A stretch of DNA of 14,368 nt, from contig CAMMLF010000028.1 in NCBI GenBank assembly GCA_946497585.1, forward strand, positions 1 through 14,368. Reading direction: 5' to 3'. Origin of the DNA: an uncultured Clostridium sp. Its GTDB lineage: Bacteria; Bacillota; Clostridia; TANB77; CAG-508. The first letter of the stretch is position 1, and each line of letters starts with the position of its first letter. Shown piece after piece: positions 1 through 6,892 of the stretch. The notes beneath the pieces were generated by a model. That model searched no databases and had not been told where the DNA came from. It saw only the letters and a list, made by a program, of their open reading frames with translations. A program made the translations under genes and the position numbers.

Positions 1-1
1 T

Positions 2-475
2 CCAGCAATGAATATAATACTCGATCCAAATTATAAACTTAGTGATAAAAAAATGAAAAATATAATTGATGAATTAAAAAAGAATTATGACCTAATAATT
101 ATAGACACATCTTCAGACACATTTTTCGATTACACAAAGGAAATGATAAATTGTTCAAATAAAGCAATATTCATTTCCGGTGCAAATTTACTTGAAGTAA
201 GAAAATCAGAAAGACTTTTAGAAATATACAATCAAGATTGGAATATAGAAAAAGGAAAAATAAATATTGTATTTAATAAATGCACAAAAAAATCTTTAGA
301 TGATACTATTTTAAGAGAAATATTTAATAAATATAATATTTTAGGAAAAATACAGCTAAGTGATTACTATGATTTAGTAATAAATAAAAATATGAGTGAA
401 CAAGATAAATTAAAAAAAGAAATAGAAAATATAAAAAAACAAATAATAAAGGAGAAATATTATGGAGTTAGCTAA
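2..475 (+). CDS. ParA/MinD/CpaE-like P-loop ATPase, 3' end only
   Basis: The reading frame is open to the left edge of the window, so the gene is 5' truncated and the ATG at 8 need not be the true start. The visible part holds a Walker B-like hydrophobic strand ending in Asp (YDLIIIDTSS, about 27-36 residues after that ATG), followed by an alternating pattern of helices and strands and an FNK segment (INIVFNK). This matches the C-terminal half of the ParA/MinD/CpaE deviant-Walker family, ATPases that position plasmids, septa or pilus machines. The Walker A motif would be upstream of the window. The C-terminus is very Lys-rich. The frame overlaps the next gene by 14 nt, which indicates translational coupling and joint function. 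The family is inferred from fold pattern only; the exact subfamily (partition, TadZ/CpaE or other) cannot be settled here. Confidence 0.6.
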   Translation, partial: PAMNIILDPNYKLSDKKMKNIIDELKKNYDLIIIDTSSDTFFDYTKEMINCSNKAIFISGANLLEVRKSERLLEIYNQDWNIEKGKINIVFNKCTKKSLDDTILREIFNKYNILGKIQLSDYYDLVINKNMSEQDKLKKEIENIKKQIIKEKYYGVS

Positions 476-1184
476 TAATTTAGAAAATAATTTATTAACA
501 TCTTCAGATGTAACTTTAGAGGACCAAAAAGGTTTTTTAGACTCAACACTTGGCAAAGTAATAAATAAAGGATTAGATGCAGGAATAAGATTTTTATTAC
601 CAGATTTAATAGAAGAGCAAGTGATAGATGTAAAAGATGCGATAATTAATAATGGGTTTAAAGCAGGAGTAGAAGAAGCCATATCATCAGCAGTAGACTT
701 TGGAAAAAGTGTAGTAGGAATATTTACAGGAAAATTTGAAAGTGTAACACAAGCTGAAAATGCTGTAAAAAGCGGAGGAATAATAGATGGAATTTCTGAT
801 GCCTTAGATTATGCATTAAACTTTTGCTCTAAGTTTGGAAAAATACCAAGTGCAATTTGTTCTGTAATAAAAGGTGGCAAAGATGCAATACTTGATACTA
901 TAAGCAATAATATAGAAGAAGAATTTAAAAATCAAGTATCATCAGTAGAAAAAATAAATACATATGCAGAAAACTGGAAAGACTGCTATAACAATCAAGA
1001 CTTTGATGGAATGGAAAAGGCATACAACAAATTAGAAGACGAATTAGACAAAACTTTGCCAATTGAAAATACTTTAAAAGAGGCAAGAAACATAGAAAAC
1101 ATACATATTTTAATAAAAAACAAAGGAGGAGATTTTAATTTAAGCCAAGAGGAGTTAGAATTGGCACAAAAATTGGTGATGTGA
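462..1184 (+). CDS. Hypothetical protein (240 aa), coupled to the ParA-like ATPase
   Basis: I do not recognise a family. The start ATG at 462 has an AAAGGAG ribosome site at 448-454 and lies inside the end of the upstream ATPase gene, so the two are translated together. The protein has no signal peptide. Its middle (roughly residues 60-150) is a series of Gly- and Ala-containing amphipathic helices (for example VDFGKSVVGIFTGKF, GIIDGISDALDYALN, SAICSVIKGGKDAI), with two Cys near residues 125-135. The last third is acidic, Lys/Glu-rich and probably coiled (LEDELDKTLPIENTLKEARN). The helical Gly-rich core could associate with membranes, but no clear transmembrane span is visible. The partner ATPase suggests a positioned or assembled structure; that is inference only. 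Confidence 0.75.
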   Translation: MELANNLENNLLTSSDVTLEDQKGFLDSTLGKVINKGLDAGIRFLLPDLIEEQVIDVKDAIINNGFKAGVEEAISSAVDFGKSVVGIFTGKFESVTQAENAVKSGGIIDGISDALDYALNFCSKFGKIPSAICSVIKGGKDAILDTISNNIEEEFKNQVSSVEKINTYAENWKDCYNNQDFDGMEKAYNKLEDELDKTLPIENTLKEARNIENIHILIKNKGGDFNLSQEELELAQKLVM

Positions 1185-1218
1185 AATAAAAAAATTTATT
1201 TTAAATTAATCAAATTTA

Positions 1219-1227
1219 TGGTATACT
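1219..1227 (+). promoter_or_regulatory. Extended -10 promoter of the toxin-antitoxin pair
   Basis: TGGTATACT matches the extended -10 form TGnTATAAT. The region 17 nt upstream (TTTTAA at 1199-1204) is a poor -35, which fits an extended -10 promoter. It sits about 30 nt before the antitoxin start in a gap after the preceding gene, so the pair has its own transcription start. Confidence 0.5.
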
Positions 1228-1260
1228 ATAAATAATATTATAAAAGAGAGGTGTATGAAT

Positions 1261-1446
1261 ATGGAAAAAATAAAAGAAATGGAAACAGCTGTAAGCAAAA
1301 ATAATAATGTAATAGTTATGAGTAAAGAAGAATTAAAGAAAGACATAGAAGAACATTTATTAAAGGCTGAAGATGATATAAGAAATGGCAGAGTAAGAGA
1401 CGCTAGAGAAGTTTTCCAAGAATGGAAAGAAAAATATGGAATATAG
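1261..1446 (+). CDS. Antitoxin of a type II toxin-antitoxin pair
   Basis: A small, charged, helix-rich protein of 61 aa, with a central VIVMSKEELKKDIEEHL segment and a C-terminal tail (RVRDAREVFQEWKEKYGI) of the kind that wraps around RelE/ParE toxins. It should bind and neutralise the protein encoded by the next, overlapping frame and repress the shared promoter. Two starts are possible. The ATG at 1261 is 7 nt from the GAGAGGTG site at 1246-1253, whereas the ATG at 1255 lies only 1 nt from it, so 1261 is preferred. The last 11 nt overlap the toxin start, a typical arrangement that makes antitoxin translation precede toxin translation. No classical DNA-binding fold is recognisable by eye in so short a protein. 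Confidence 0.72.
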   Translation: MEKIKEMETAVSKNNNVIVMSKEELKKDIEEHLLKAEDDIRNGRVRDAREVFQEWKEKYGI

Positions 1447-1753
1447 AGTTAAATTAACCGCTCAATTTTTGGAAGAATTTGATGAAATAATTGATTACAT
1501 TTCTAGTCAATTAAAGAATATAGATGCTTCGAATAGGTTAAGGGAAAAAGTAACGAACAATATTCTTTTATTAGAAAACTCACCAAGAATGTGTACTGGA
1601 ATAGAAAAGACAGATAGAACAGAACGACAATATAGAAGGATGATTGTAAACAATTATGTTATTTTATATACCATAGATGAACTAGAAAAGATGGCGTATA
1701 TTGCTCATATATATTATGGTGGAAGAAATTACTTAGATGGAGGGCTATTATAG
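1436..1753 (+). CDS. RelE/ParE-family toxin
   Basis: A 105-aa protein with the RelE/ParE superfamily pattern: an N-terminal strand (YRVKLTAQFLEEFDEI), two helices, then a basic segment (ERQYRRMIVNNYVILYTID) leading into strands and a final IAHIYYGGRNY motif. The late Arg plus the I-Y-Y-G-x-R-N ending is common in ParE/RelE proteins. Members poison DNA gyrase (ParE) or cleave ribosome-bound mRNA (RelE); which applies here cannot be told from the sequence. Intriguingly, gyrA lies about 1.4 kb downstream, but no functional link is shown. It overlaps the antitoxin by 11 nt with only a weak ribosome site, so it is probably translated by coupling. Its stop codon sits inside a terminator hairpin. 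Confidence 0.78.
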   Translation: MEYRVKLTAQFLEEFDEIIDYISSQLKNIDASNRLREKVTNNILLLENSPRMCTGIEKTDRTERQYRRMIVNNYVILYTIDELEKMAYIAHIYYGGRNYLDGGLL

Positions 1754-1771
1754 AATAGTACCTCCATTTTT
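1737..1771 (+). terminator. Rho-independent terminator embedded in the toxin stop codon
   Basis: ATGGAGG (1737-1743) and CTATT (1745-1749) pair with AATAG (1754-1758) and CCTCCAT (1761-1767), with a 4-nt loop, followed by TTTTT (1767-1771). The toxin stop TAG (1751-1753) lies in the loop, so the terminator uses coding sequence for its 5' arm. Confidence 0.85.
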
Positions 1772-1829
1772 ACTTGAAAAAAATAATAATCAAATATATA
1801 ATTAAGAAAAAGTTGAGGAGTAATTTAAA

Positions 1830-1889
1830 ATGACAAAAATCGCTGAAAGCCTTGAGGCTGTATATATATATATATATCGTAGGATTTAA
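1830..1889 (+). CDS. Tiny leader ORF (19 aa) containing a TA microsatellite
   Basis: ATG at 1830 is preceded by GAGGAG at 1815-1820 (9 nt spacing), a good ribosome site. The frame reads MTKIAESLEAVYIYIYRRI and stops at TAA 1887-1889. The Tyr/Ile repeat is encoded by a TA dinucleotide run. Adding one TA unit would move the frame onto an open stretch that runs about 25 codons further into the terminator hairpin (about 44 aa in total); removing one unit gives an immediate stop. It may be a leader peptide, a phase-variable peptide, or a chance ORF in a regulatory leader. The AGCC-TTGA-GGCT hairpin at its centre (around 1848-1859) and AAATC/GATTT complementarity flanking the repeat also fit a structured RNA. 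Confidence 0.4.
   Translation: MTKIAESLEAVYIYIYRRI
1861..1877 (+). repeat. (TA)8.5 dinucleotide repeat
   Basis: Seventeen uninterrupted bases of alternating T and A lie between GCTG and CGTAGG. Runs like this are prone to slipped-strand length change. This one is inside the small leader ORF and upstream of a terminator and a surface-type protein gene, so length changes could alter leader translation. Confidence 0.9.
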
Positions 1890-1916
1890 TAGAATAACTT
1901 TATGTGAACATAGAAG

Positions 1917-1969
1917 AAAAACTATGCTTTTTAGACGAATGCAAAATGTCTAATTAGCATAGTTTTTTT
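1917..1969 (+). terminator. Strong terminator in the leader of the variable-protein gene
   Basis: AAAAACTATGC (1917-1927) pairs with GCATAGTTTTT (1957-1967), enclosing an inner TTAGAC (1931-1936) / GTCTAA (1948-1953) stem, followed by a T-run to 1969. It lies about 36 nt before the next start codon. A short competing stem, CATAG (1909-1913) with CTATG (1922-1926), would occupy part of the 5' arm, so this could be an attenuator rather than only the end of an upstream transcript. That regulatory role is inference. Confidence 0.8.
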
Positions 1970-2005
1970 GCGGTTAATAAAAAGCTGAAGGGAGATTAAA
2001 ATTTT

Positions 2006-3043
2006 ATGAAAAAACTAAGTAAAAAGCAAAAGTTAATATGTTTTATGGCTATAATGATAATCGCAGTTATACTGGCAATAATAATTACCACTAATATAAT
2101 AAGAAATAACAACACAGTTGCAAATGAAGGTTATTTAGCCACAATAGCAAATGCAGGATCAAGCTTAATTGCAAGTTACATCAAAAAAGGAATAACAATA
2201 GGAGGAATAACCGGAACGCTAGAAACACTTGATACAAATGATGCCACTGCATATGCAGAAGATATAGCTTATGGAAAAGTTGCTTATGCAAGAGGAGAAA
2301 GAATAGTAGGAACAAGAATAGACGAAGATACAGTACTAAATTTACAAGATGTATATTACGCAGACTTAGATAGTAGTGGAGAAATCACCGTAGATGGAGT
2401 AATATTTGCCGATTTAGCAGGAGAAGAAGAGAATGGAGAGTGGGGAAGTAAGGGTTGGGGAGTTTATACTATTCCATCAGAAACAAATCTAAAGCAATAC
2501 TATATAAAAGGAGAATATACAGACGAACACTTTGGAACCGGAAAAGTAATAGCTCCAATGAAAGGAACAAGTGGAAACGAAAGATTTTATGTAATGGCAT
2601 TAGAGGATATTAACCCAGGAACATATTATTGTTGGTATTATGCAGCATATGGAAAACTAGATAAAATTGTAGGCACTTCAGATAATGATTTTGGACAAGG
2701 AAGAGAAAACACGGAATATGTAAATGGAAAATGGAATGATCCAAACTTGCCATGGGGAGCACATAATGATAATTCAAGTTATGATGATATGTGGGAAGCA
2801 ATACAGGAAGAAATAGCAGATGGATGGTTTGTACCATCAAAATCAGAGTGGTCTGCATTTGGAGAAGCATTTGAAATTACAAGTAGCAATTATTCTAACA
2901 CATATGGACTTAGCTACTACGCCTACTGGTCTTCTTCCCAGAACTTTAGGGGCAACGCTTACAACGCGAACTTCGACTACGGCAACGTCGGCAACCTCTA
3001 TGTGAACAGCATCGGCTCTGTTCGTCTAGCCACGACTTTCTAG
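2006..3043 (+). CDS. Membrane-anchored protein with C-terminal variable (C-type-lectin-like) domain, probable DGR target
   Basis: 345 aa. Residues 1-9 are basic and residues about 10-32 form one hydrophobic span, so the protein is anchored or exported with the rest outside. Around residues 80-103 there is a DIAYGKVAYARGERIVGT segment like the 'GKxAYxxGxxIxGT' units seen in phage-tail and surface proteins. Residues about 270-345 (GWFVPSKSEWSAF, YWSSSQ, then VRLATTF) have the look of the DUF1566/FGE-like C-type-lectin folds used by diversity-generating retroelements. The final 43 codons change composition sharply: 69 of 132 bases (2912-3043) are G or C and seven codons are AAC, whereas the preceding part is AT-rich. 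The start has AGGGAG at 1989-1994. The lectin fold is inferred from motif pattern. The role is likely ligand or surface recognition. Without a DGR, it would be a plain DUF1566-type surface protein. Confidence 0.8.
   Translation: MKKLSKKQKLICFMAIMIIAVILAIIITTNIIRNNNTVANEGYLATIANAGSSLIASYIKKGITIGGITGTLETLDTNDATAYAEDIAYGKVAYARGERIVGTRIDEDTVLNLQDVYYADLDSSGEITVDGVIFADLAGEEENGEWGSKGWGVYTIPSETNLKQYYIKGEYTDEHFGTGKVIAPMKGTSGNERFYVMALEDINPGTYYCWYYAAYGKLDKIVGTSDNDFGQGRENTEYVNGKWNDPNLPWGAHNDNSSYDDMWEAIQEEIADGWFVPSKSEWSAFGEAFEITSSNYSNTYGLSYYAYWSSSQNFRGNAYNANFDYGNVGNLYVNSIGSVRLATTF
2912..3040 (+). other. Candidate DGR variable region (VR)
   Basis: Codons 303-345 of the preceding gene. Seven AAC codons are spread between residues about 312 and 334, interspersed with TAC, GAC, TTC and GTC, the pattern expected when template adenines in AAC codons are randomised. 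The 3' end (coding SVRLATTF, 3017-3040) contains few candidate sites and would be the fixed initiation (IMH) segment. The upstream edge is my estimate from the composition change; the exact limit requires the template repeat, which is not in this window. Confidence 0.6.
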
Positions 3044-3062
3044 TTTTGTTAAAAACTAGAAA
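3037..3062 (+). repeat. Inverted repeat 1 at the VR end (11-bp stem, 4-nt loop)
   Basis: TTTCTAGTTTT (3037-3047) is perfectly complementary to AAAACTAGAAA (3052-3062) around loop GTTA, and it spans the stop codon of the variable protein. There is no T-run after it, so it is not a standard + strand terminator. DGR target sites are known to carry a short-stem, 4-nt-loop hairpin just after the VR; this is one of two candidates. Confidence 0.8.
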
Positions 3063-3068
3063 CGATAA

Positions 3069-3090
3069 ACACGTTATGTCAATAACGTGT
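3069..3090 (+). repeat. Inverted repeat 2 downstream of the VR (9-bp stem, 4-nt loop)
   Basis: ACACGTTAT (3069-3077) pairs perfectly with ATAACGTGT (3082-3090) around loop GTCA. It starts 25 nt after the stop codon and is not followed by T's. Size, loop length and place match the cruciform needed for DGR target recognition in the Bordetella phage system. The GC-rich core makes it more likely to extrude than inverted repeat 1. Confidence 0.8.
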
Positions 3091-3134
3091 GAAAAGTTCA
3101 AACCGAAAAAGTTCTAAAAATCTCCATTTTTTCC

Positions 3135-3163
3135 TTGCAAATTAAGTCCTGTTTTAGTATAAT
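3135..3163 (+). promoter_or_regulatory. gyrA promoter
   Basis: TTGCAA (-35, 3135-3140), a 17-bp spacer and a perfect TATAAT (-10, 3158-3163). It lies 35 nt before the gyrA start, between the VR hairpins and the gene, so gyrA is transcribed independently of the variable-protein gene. Confidence 0.85.
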
Positions 3164-3197
3164 AAGTAGAGAAAAATAGCAGAAAAGAGGTAAACAA

Positions 3198-5666
3198 ATG
3201 GACAAAAAAGAAGAACCAGAATTCAAAGAAGGCAAGATAGTCGAAAGAGACATTGAATCAGAGATGAGGACCGCATATATAGACTATGCAATGAGTGTTA
3301 TAGTACAAAGAGCATTGCCTGACGTAAGAGATGGTATGAAGCCAGTTCATAGAAGAATACTTTATACAATGTATGAAGATGGTCTCACAGCGGATAAACC
3401 ATACAGAAAATCTGCTACAACCGTCGGAGACGTTTTAGGTAGATATCATCCACATGGTGACTCATCAGTATATGATGCAATGGTTAGAATGGCTCAGGAT
3501 TTCTCACTTAGATATCCACTAATAGATGGTCATGGAAACTTTGGATCAATAGATGGTGATGGCGCTGCTGCATATCGTTATACTGAAGCTAGAATGTCAA
3601 AAATAGCAGAAACAATGCTAACAGACATTGAAAAAGATACAGTAGACTTTATGCCAAACTTTGATGGTATAAGACAAGAACCAACTGTACTTCCAGCAAG
3701 ACTTCCAGCATTACTTGTTAATGGCTCATCAGGTATAGCAGTTGGTATGGCTACAAATATACCACCACACAACTTAACTGAAATATTAAATGCCGTTATA
3801 AAAATAATTGAATCTGACGAAGACTTATCAGATGAAGATTTATTTAAAATAGTAAAAGGCCCAGATTTCCCAACAGGAGGATTAATTCTTGGTAGAGATG
3901 GCATAAAACAAGCTTATTCAACAGGTAAAGGAAAAATAACATTAAGAGCAGAGGCCGAAATAGAAGAAATGAGTGGTAACAAACAAAGAATAGTTGTTAC
4001 ATCACTTCCATACCAAGTAAATAAAGCAAAACTAATTGTTGACATTAGCCAATTAGTTAGAGATAAAAAGATTGAAGGAATCTCAGAAGTAAGAGATGAA
4101 TCAGACAGAGAAGAAAAAGTTAGAGTTGTTATCGAATTAAAAAGAGATGTTAACGCAAAAGTAATATTAAATCAATTATACAAATATACTCAAATGCAAG
4201 ATTCTTTTGGCGTAATTATGCTTGCTTTAGTAAATAACGAACCTAAAATTCTTACTTTAAGACAATGTCTAGATTATTACATAGACCATAGAAAAACAGT
4301 TATATTAAGAAGAACAAAGTTTGACTTAGACAAAGCATTAGCTAGAGCTCACATCTTAGAAGGCTTAAGAATAGCAATAGACAACATTGATGAAGTAATT
4401 AAAATAATCCGTGAATCTTATGATGATGCAAAAGAAAGATTAATGGAACGTTTTGGTTTAGATGATATACAAGCACAAGCCATACTAGATATGAGATTAA
4501 GAACTCTTCAAGGTTTGCAAAGAGAAAAAATAGAAGAAGAGTATGAACAATTAATGAAGTTAATAGCACATTTAAGAGAAATATTAGCAAGTGAAAAACT
4601 TGTATATGATATTATAAAAGAAGAATGCTTAGAATTAAAAGAAAAATATGGTGATGATAGACTTACAAAAATAGTTGCAGCAGAAGGTGAATTCAACGAA
4701 GAAGACTTAATCACTGAAGAAAATTCTATAATTGCTTTAACACACTTTGGATATATCAAGAGAATGCCTCAAGATACATATAAGAGCCAAAGAAGAGGTG
4801 GAAAAGGCATTACAGGAATGACAACAAGAGAAGATGACTTCGTAAAACAAATTTTCAAAGCTTCAACACATGACTTAATATTATTCTTTAGTAATAAAGG
4901 TAAGTTATATAGATTAAGAGGATTTGAAATACCAGAAGCAGGAAGAACAGCAAAAGGCACAGCAATAGTCAACTTACTATCATTAGATGCAGGAGAAAAA
5001 ATAACAGCTGTAATTCCTATTAAGAATTTTGATGATGGTAAATTCTTACTTATGGCAACAAAGTCTGGATTAATTAAAAAGACACCACTAAAAGAATATG
5101 ACTCAGCTAGAAAAACAGGATTACTTGCAATCAACTTAAAAGAAGATGATGAACTAATAGATGTTAGACTAACCGATGGTGAAGATAATGTAGTATTAGT
5201 TACTCAAAAAGGTATGTGCATAACATTTAGCGAAAAAGATGTAAGACCTGTTGGAAGAACAGCACAAGGTGTTATTGGAATTAGACTAGATAAAGATGAC
5301 ATAGTAGTGGGAATGGAATCAATAGTTTCAAATAAAAATGAAACATTACTAGCAATCACAGAAAATGGTTTCGGAAAGAGAACAGAACTTGATGAATATA
5401 GAGTACAAACTAGAGGAGGAAAAGGTGTAATAACCTACAAAATAACCTCTAAAACAGGAAATATAGTTGGAATCAGAATTGCAAATGAAGATGAAGATGT
5501 AATGATGATAACTGATACTGGAACAGTAATTAGAATACAAGCAAAAGAAATAAGTGTATTAGGAAGAAATACTCAAGGTGTTACTCTAATGAGAACAAAT
5601 GATGGTGGCAAAGTAGTAAGCATTGAAACAATTGATGAAGACCCAGAAGAGTTGGATGAAAACTAA
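3198..5666 (+). CDS. gyrA: DNA gyrase subunit A
   Basis: 822 aa, the usual GyrA length. With GyrB it introduces negative supercoils by passing a duplex through a double-strand break. The N-terminal breakage-reunion domain begins with YIDYAMSVIVQRALPDVRDG; the catalytic tyrosine is Y128 in AAYRYTEAR. The quinolone-determining region HPHGDSSVYD has Ser at 89 and Asp at 93, the sensitive-type residues (equivalent to E. coli S83 and D87). The C-terminal pinwheel carries the GyrA box QRRGGKG (about 531-537), which separates it from ParC, plus a second QTRGGKG-like copy near residue 738. The tail is acidic. The start has AAGAGG at 3185-3190. gyrB is not beside it, unlike the common gyrB-gyrA order near dnaA. 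The gene ends directly at a palindromic element. Confidence 0.98.
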   Translation: MDKKEEPEFKEGKIVERDIESEMRTAYIDYAMSVIVQRALPDVRDGMKPVHRRILYTMYEDGLTADKPYRKSATTVGDVLGRYHPHGDSSVYDAMVRMAQDFSLRYPLIDGHGNFGSIDGDGAAAYRYTEARMSKIAETMLTDIEKDTVDFMPNFDGIRQEPTVLPARLPALLVNGSSGIAVGMATNIPPHNLTEILNAVIKIIESDEDLSDEDLFKIVKGPDFPTGGLILGRDGIKQAYSTGKGKITLRAEAEIEEMSGNKQRIVVTSLPYQVNKAKLIVDISQLVRDKKIEGISEVRDESDREEKVRVVIELKRDVNAKVILNQLYKYTQMQDSFGVIMLALVNNEPKILTLRQCLDYYIDHRKTVILRRTKFDLDKALARAHILEGLRIAIDNIDEVIKIIRESYDDAKERLMERFGLDDIQAQAILDMRLRTLQGLQREKIEEEYEQLMKLIAHLREILASEKLVYDIIKEECLELKEKYGDDRLTKIVAAEGEFNEEDLITEENSIIALTHFGYIKRMPQDTYKSQRRGGKGITGMTTREDDFVKQIFKASTHDLILFFSNKGKLYRLRGFEIPEAGRTAKGTAIVNLLSLDAGEKITAVIPIKNFDDGKFLLMATKSGLIKKTPLKEYDSARKTGLLAINLKEDDELIDVRLTDGEDNVVLVTQKGMCITFSEKDVRPVGRTAQGVIGIRLDKDDIVVGMESIVSNKNETLLAITENGFGKRTELDEYRVQTRGGKGVITYKITSKTGNIVGIRIANEDEDVMMITDTGTVIRIQAKEISVLGRNTQGVTLMRTNDGGKVVSIETIDEDPEELDEN

Positions 5667-5802
5667 ATTTTACGTTGGGGACGGTCCTTTTCGTAAAATA
5701 ATAATTTAAAATAAAAAATCACAATATTTATATATTGTGATTTTTTGAATATTGAATAGATTTTAAATTATTTTACGAAAAGGACCGTCCCCAACGTAAA
5801 AT
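5667..5802. repeat. 136-bp nested palindromic element (REP/MITE-like) filling the gyrA-dnaC gap
   Basis: The first 36 bases (5667-5702) and last 36 bases (5767-5802) are perfect reverse complements. Each arm itself contains TTTTACG...CGTAAAA around a GGGGACGGTCC core. The centre holds an independent 15-bp hairpin. The left end starts at the base after the gyrA TAA and the right end finishes at the base before the converging gene's stop codon. GGGGACGGTCC-type cores recur in REP-like repeats of Firmicutes and are often linked to IS200/IS605-like (RAYT) transposases; that link is from memory and cannot be tested here. Confidence 0.88.
5713..5746. terminator. Bidirectional terminator between gyrA and the dnaC-like gene
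   Basis: AAAAAATCACAATAT (5713-5727) and ATATTGTGATTTTTT (5732-5746) form a 15-bp stem with loop TTAT. The A-run and T-run flank it symmetrically, so it should stop transcription from both converging genes. Confidence 0.9.
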
Positions 5803-6811
5803 CTATACACTAGCCATTTTCTTTTTTATACGTATGTCATCTCCAAAAAAATAACAAGCTTCATAATTACCAATAATTCTAGATAAAATTCTTTCATCAT
5901 AATTATTATATAATTCTTGCAAAGATAAATTAGTTGAAATAATTGTCTTTGTAATAGTGTTATTTTGATTTAATAACCTAGAATTAATTATATTAAATAA
6001 TTCTGTAATTTTAAGATTATTCTTAGTTTCAGTTCCTAAATCATCAATAATTAATAAATCAACAGAATTAATTGTTGAAACTATGTTGTTATCTGTTTTA
6101 CCAAATTTATAATCAATAATATTATCTAGCATAACAGGAGCTGTCTGATAAAGCACAGTTTTGCCTTTTTTAATCATTTCATTAGCTATACAAGATGAAA
6201 GAAAGGTTTTACCTAAACCTGAATTGCCACAGAAAAGTAGATTATTTTCATTTGGGTCATCAAAATTTTCGATAAATTTATCACAAATTTTTCTTATTTT
6301 TAGTATATTTTCTCTTGGAGATAATTTTGACTTATATTTCTCTGTATCAGGCTTATCTGAATAATAATTAATATTAAATTTAGAAAAATTTTGATTTTCT
6401 AAATCATAAATATTTGAATTATTATATTGTATATTATACAATCTTTGCTTTATGCAAGGACAAAGTGTAACTCCATTTTCAGTTTGAATATATCCGGTAT
6501 CTTGACAATTAGGACATTCAAAATGTGGTGCTAAATCTTCCTCAGTTTTTCCGTATTTTTGTAATAGCTCAACCTTTTGCTTTTTCAAGTTACTTAAATC
6601 ACTTTTTAATTTTTGTGGAGCTTTGGGGTCTTTTTGCGTTAAAACAGATTTTATTGCATAAATTGAAACTGTATTTATATCATTATCTATTTTTTCTAAC
6701 CCGAGGTATTTCTGAATACATCTCTATTTTTTTTGTTTCTGCATCAGATATTGCCCTAGAACGTTTTTGGTCATATTCAACTAGCAAGGTTTGTAAATTT
6801 TTTGCGTTCAA
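5803..6811 (-). pseudogene. DnaC/DnaI-like helicase-loader ATPase, frameshifted
   Basis: The gene starts at TTG 6811, with GAGGTG at 6819-6824 and a 7-nt spacer. The first frame (MNAKNLQTLL... to residue 42) stops at 6683-6685. The +1 frame continues at once as ...IDNDINTVSIYAIKSVL... and runs to 5803. The break maps to an A6 tract (T6 at 6690-6695 on the + strand) or the nearby GGG. The intact part has a Cys cluster (CPNC, then CPC) around residues 25-45 of the fragment starting at ATG 6588, Walker A GNSGLGKT, and Walker B LLIIDDLG. This family loads the replicative helicase at origins or stalled forks, together with DnaD, encoded just upstream in the same orientation. The frameshift may be a real mutation, a sequencing error in a homopolymer, or slippage. 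If the only start were ATG 6588, the protein would lack its N-terminal helicase-binding part. Confidence 0.82.
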
Positions 6812-6892
6812 ATTTTATCACCTCTTTCTTTTAAAATTAACAGCTAATTAAATTTGTTTAAAATAATTTAATTTTAGAATAATTGACTCTTC

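Noticed and set aside
1830..1890. c-di-GMP or other known riboswitch upstream of the variable protein
   Set aside because: The GCC-TTGA-GGC stem and GAAAGCC string recall riboswitch pieces, but the conserved cores of c-di-GMP-I/II, purine and preQ1 aptamers that I know are not present.
3037..3062. Terminator of the variable-protein gene
   Set aside because: The stem is AT-rich and no T-run follows; the place and 4-nt loop fit a VR-end hairpin better.
3578..5540. Several open frames antisense to gyrA (for example 3578-3904, 4769-5134)
   Set aside because: They mirror the codon pattern of gyrA, have no ribosome sites and encode low-complexity sequence.
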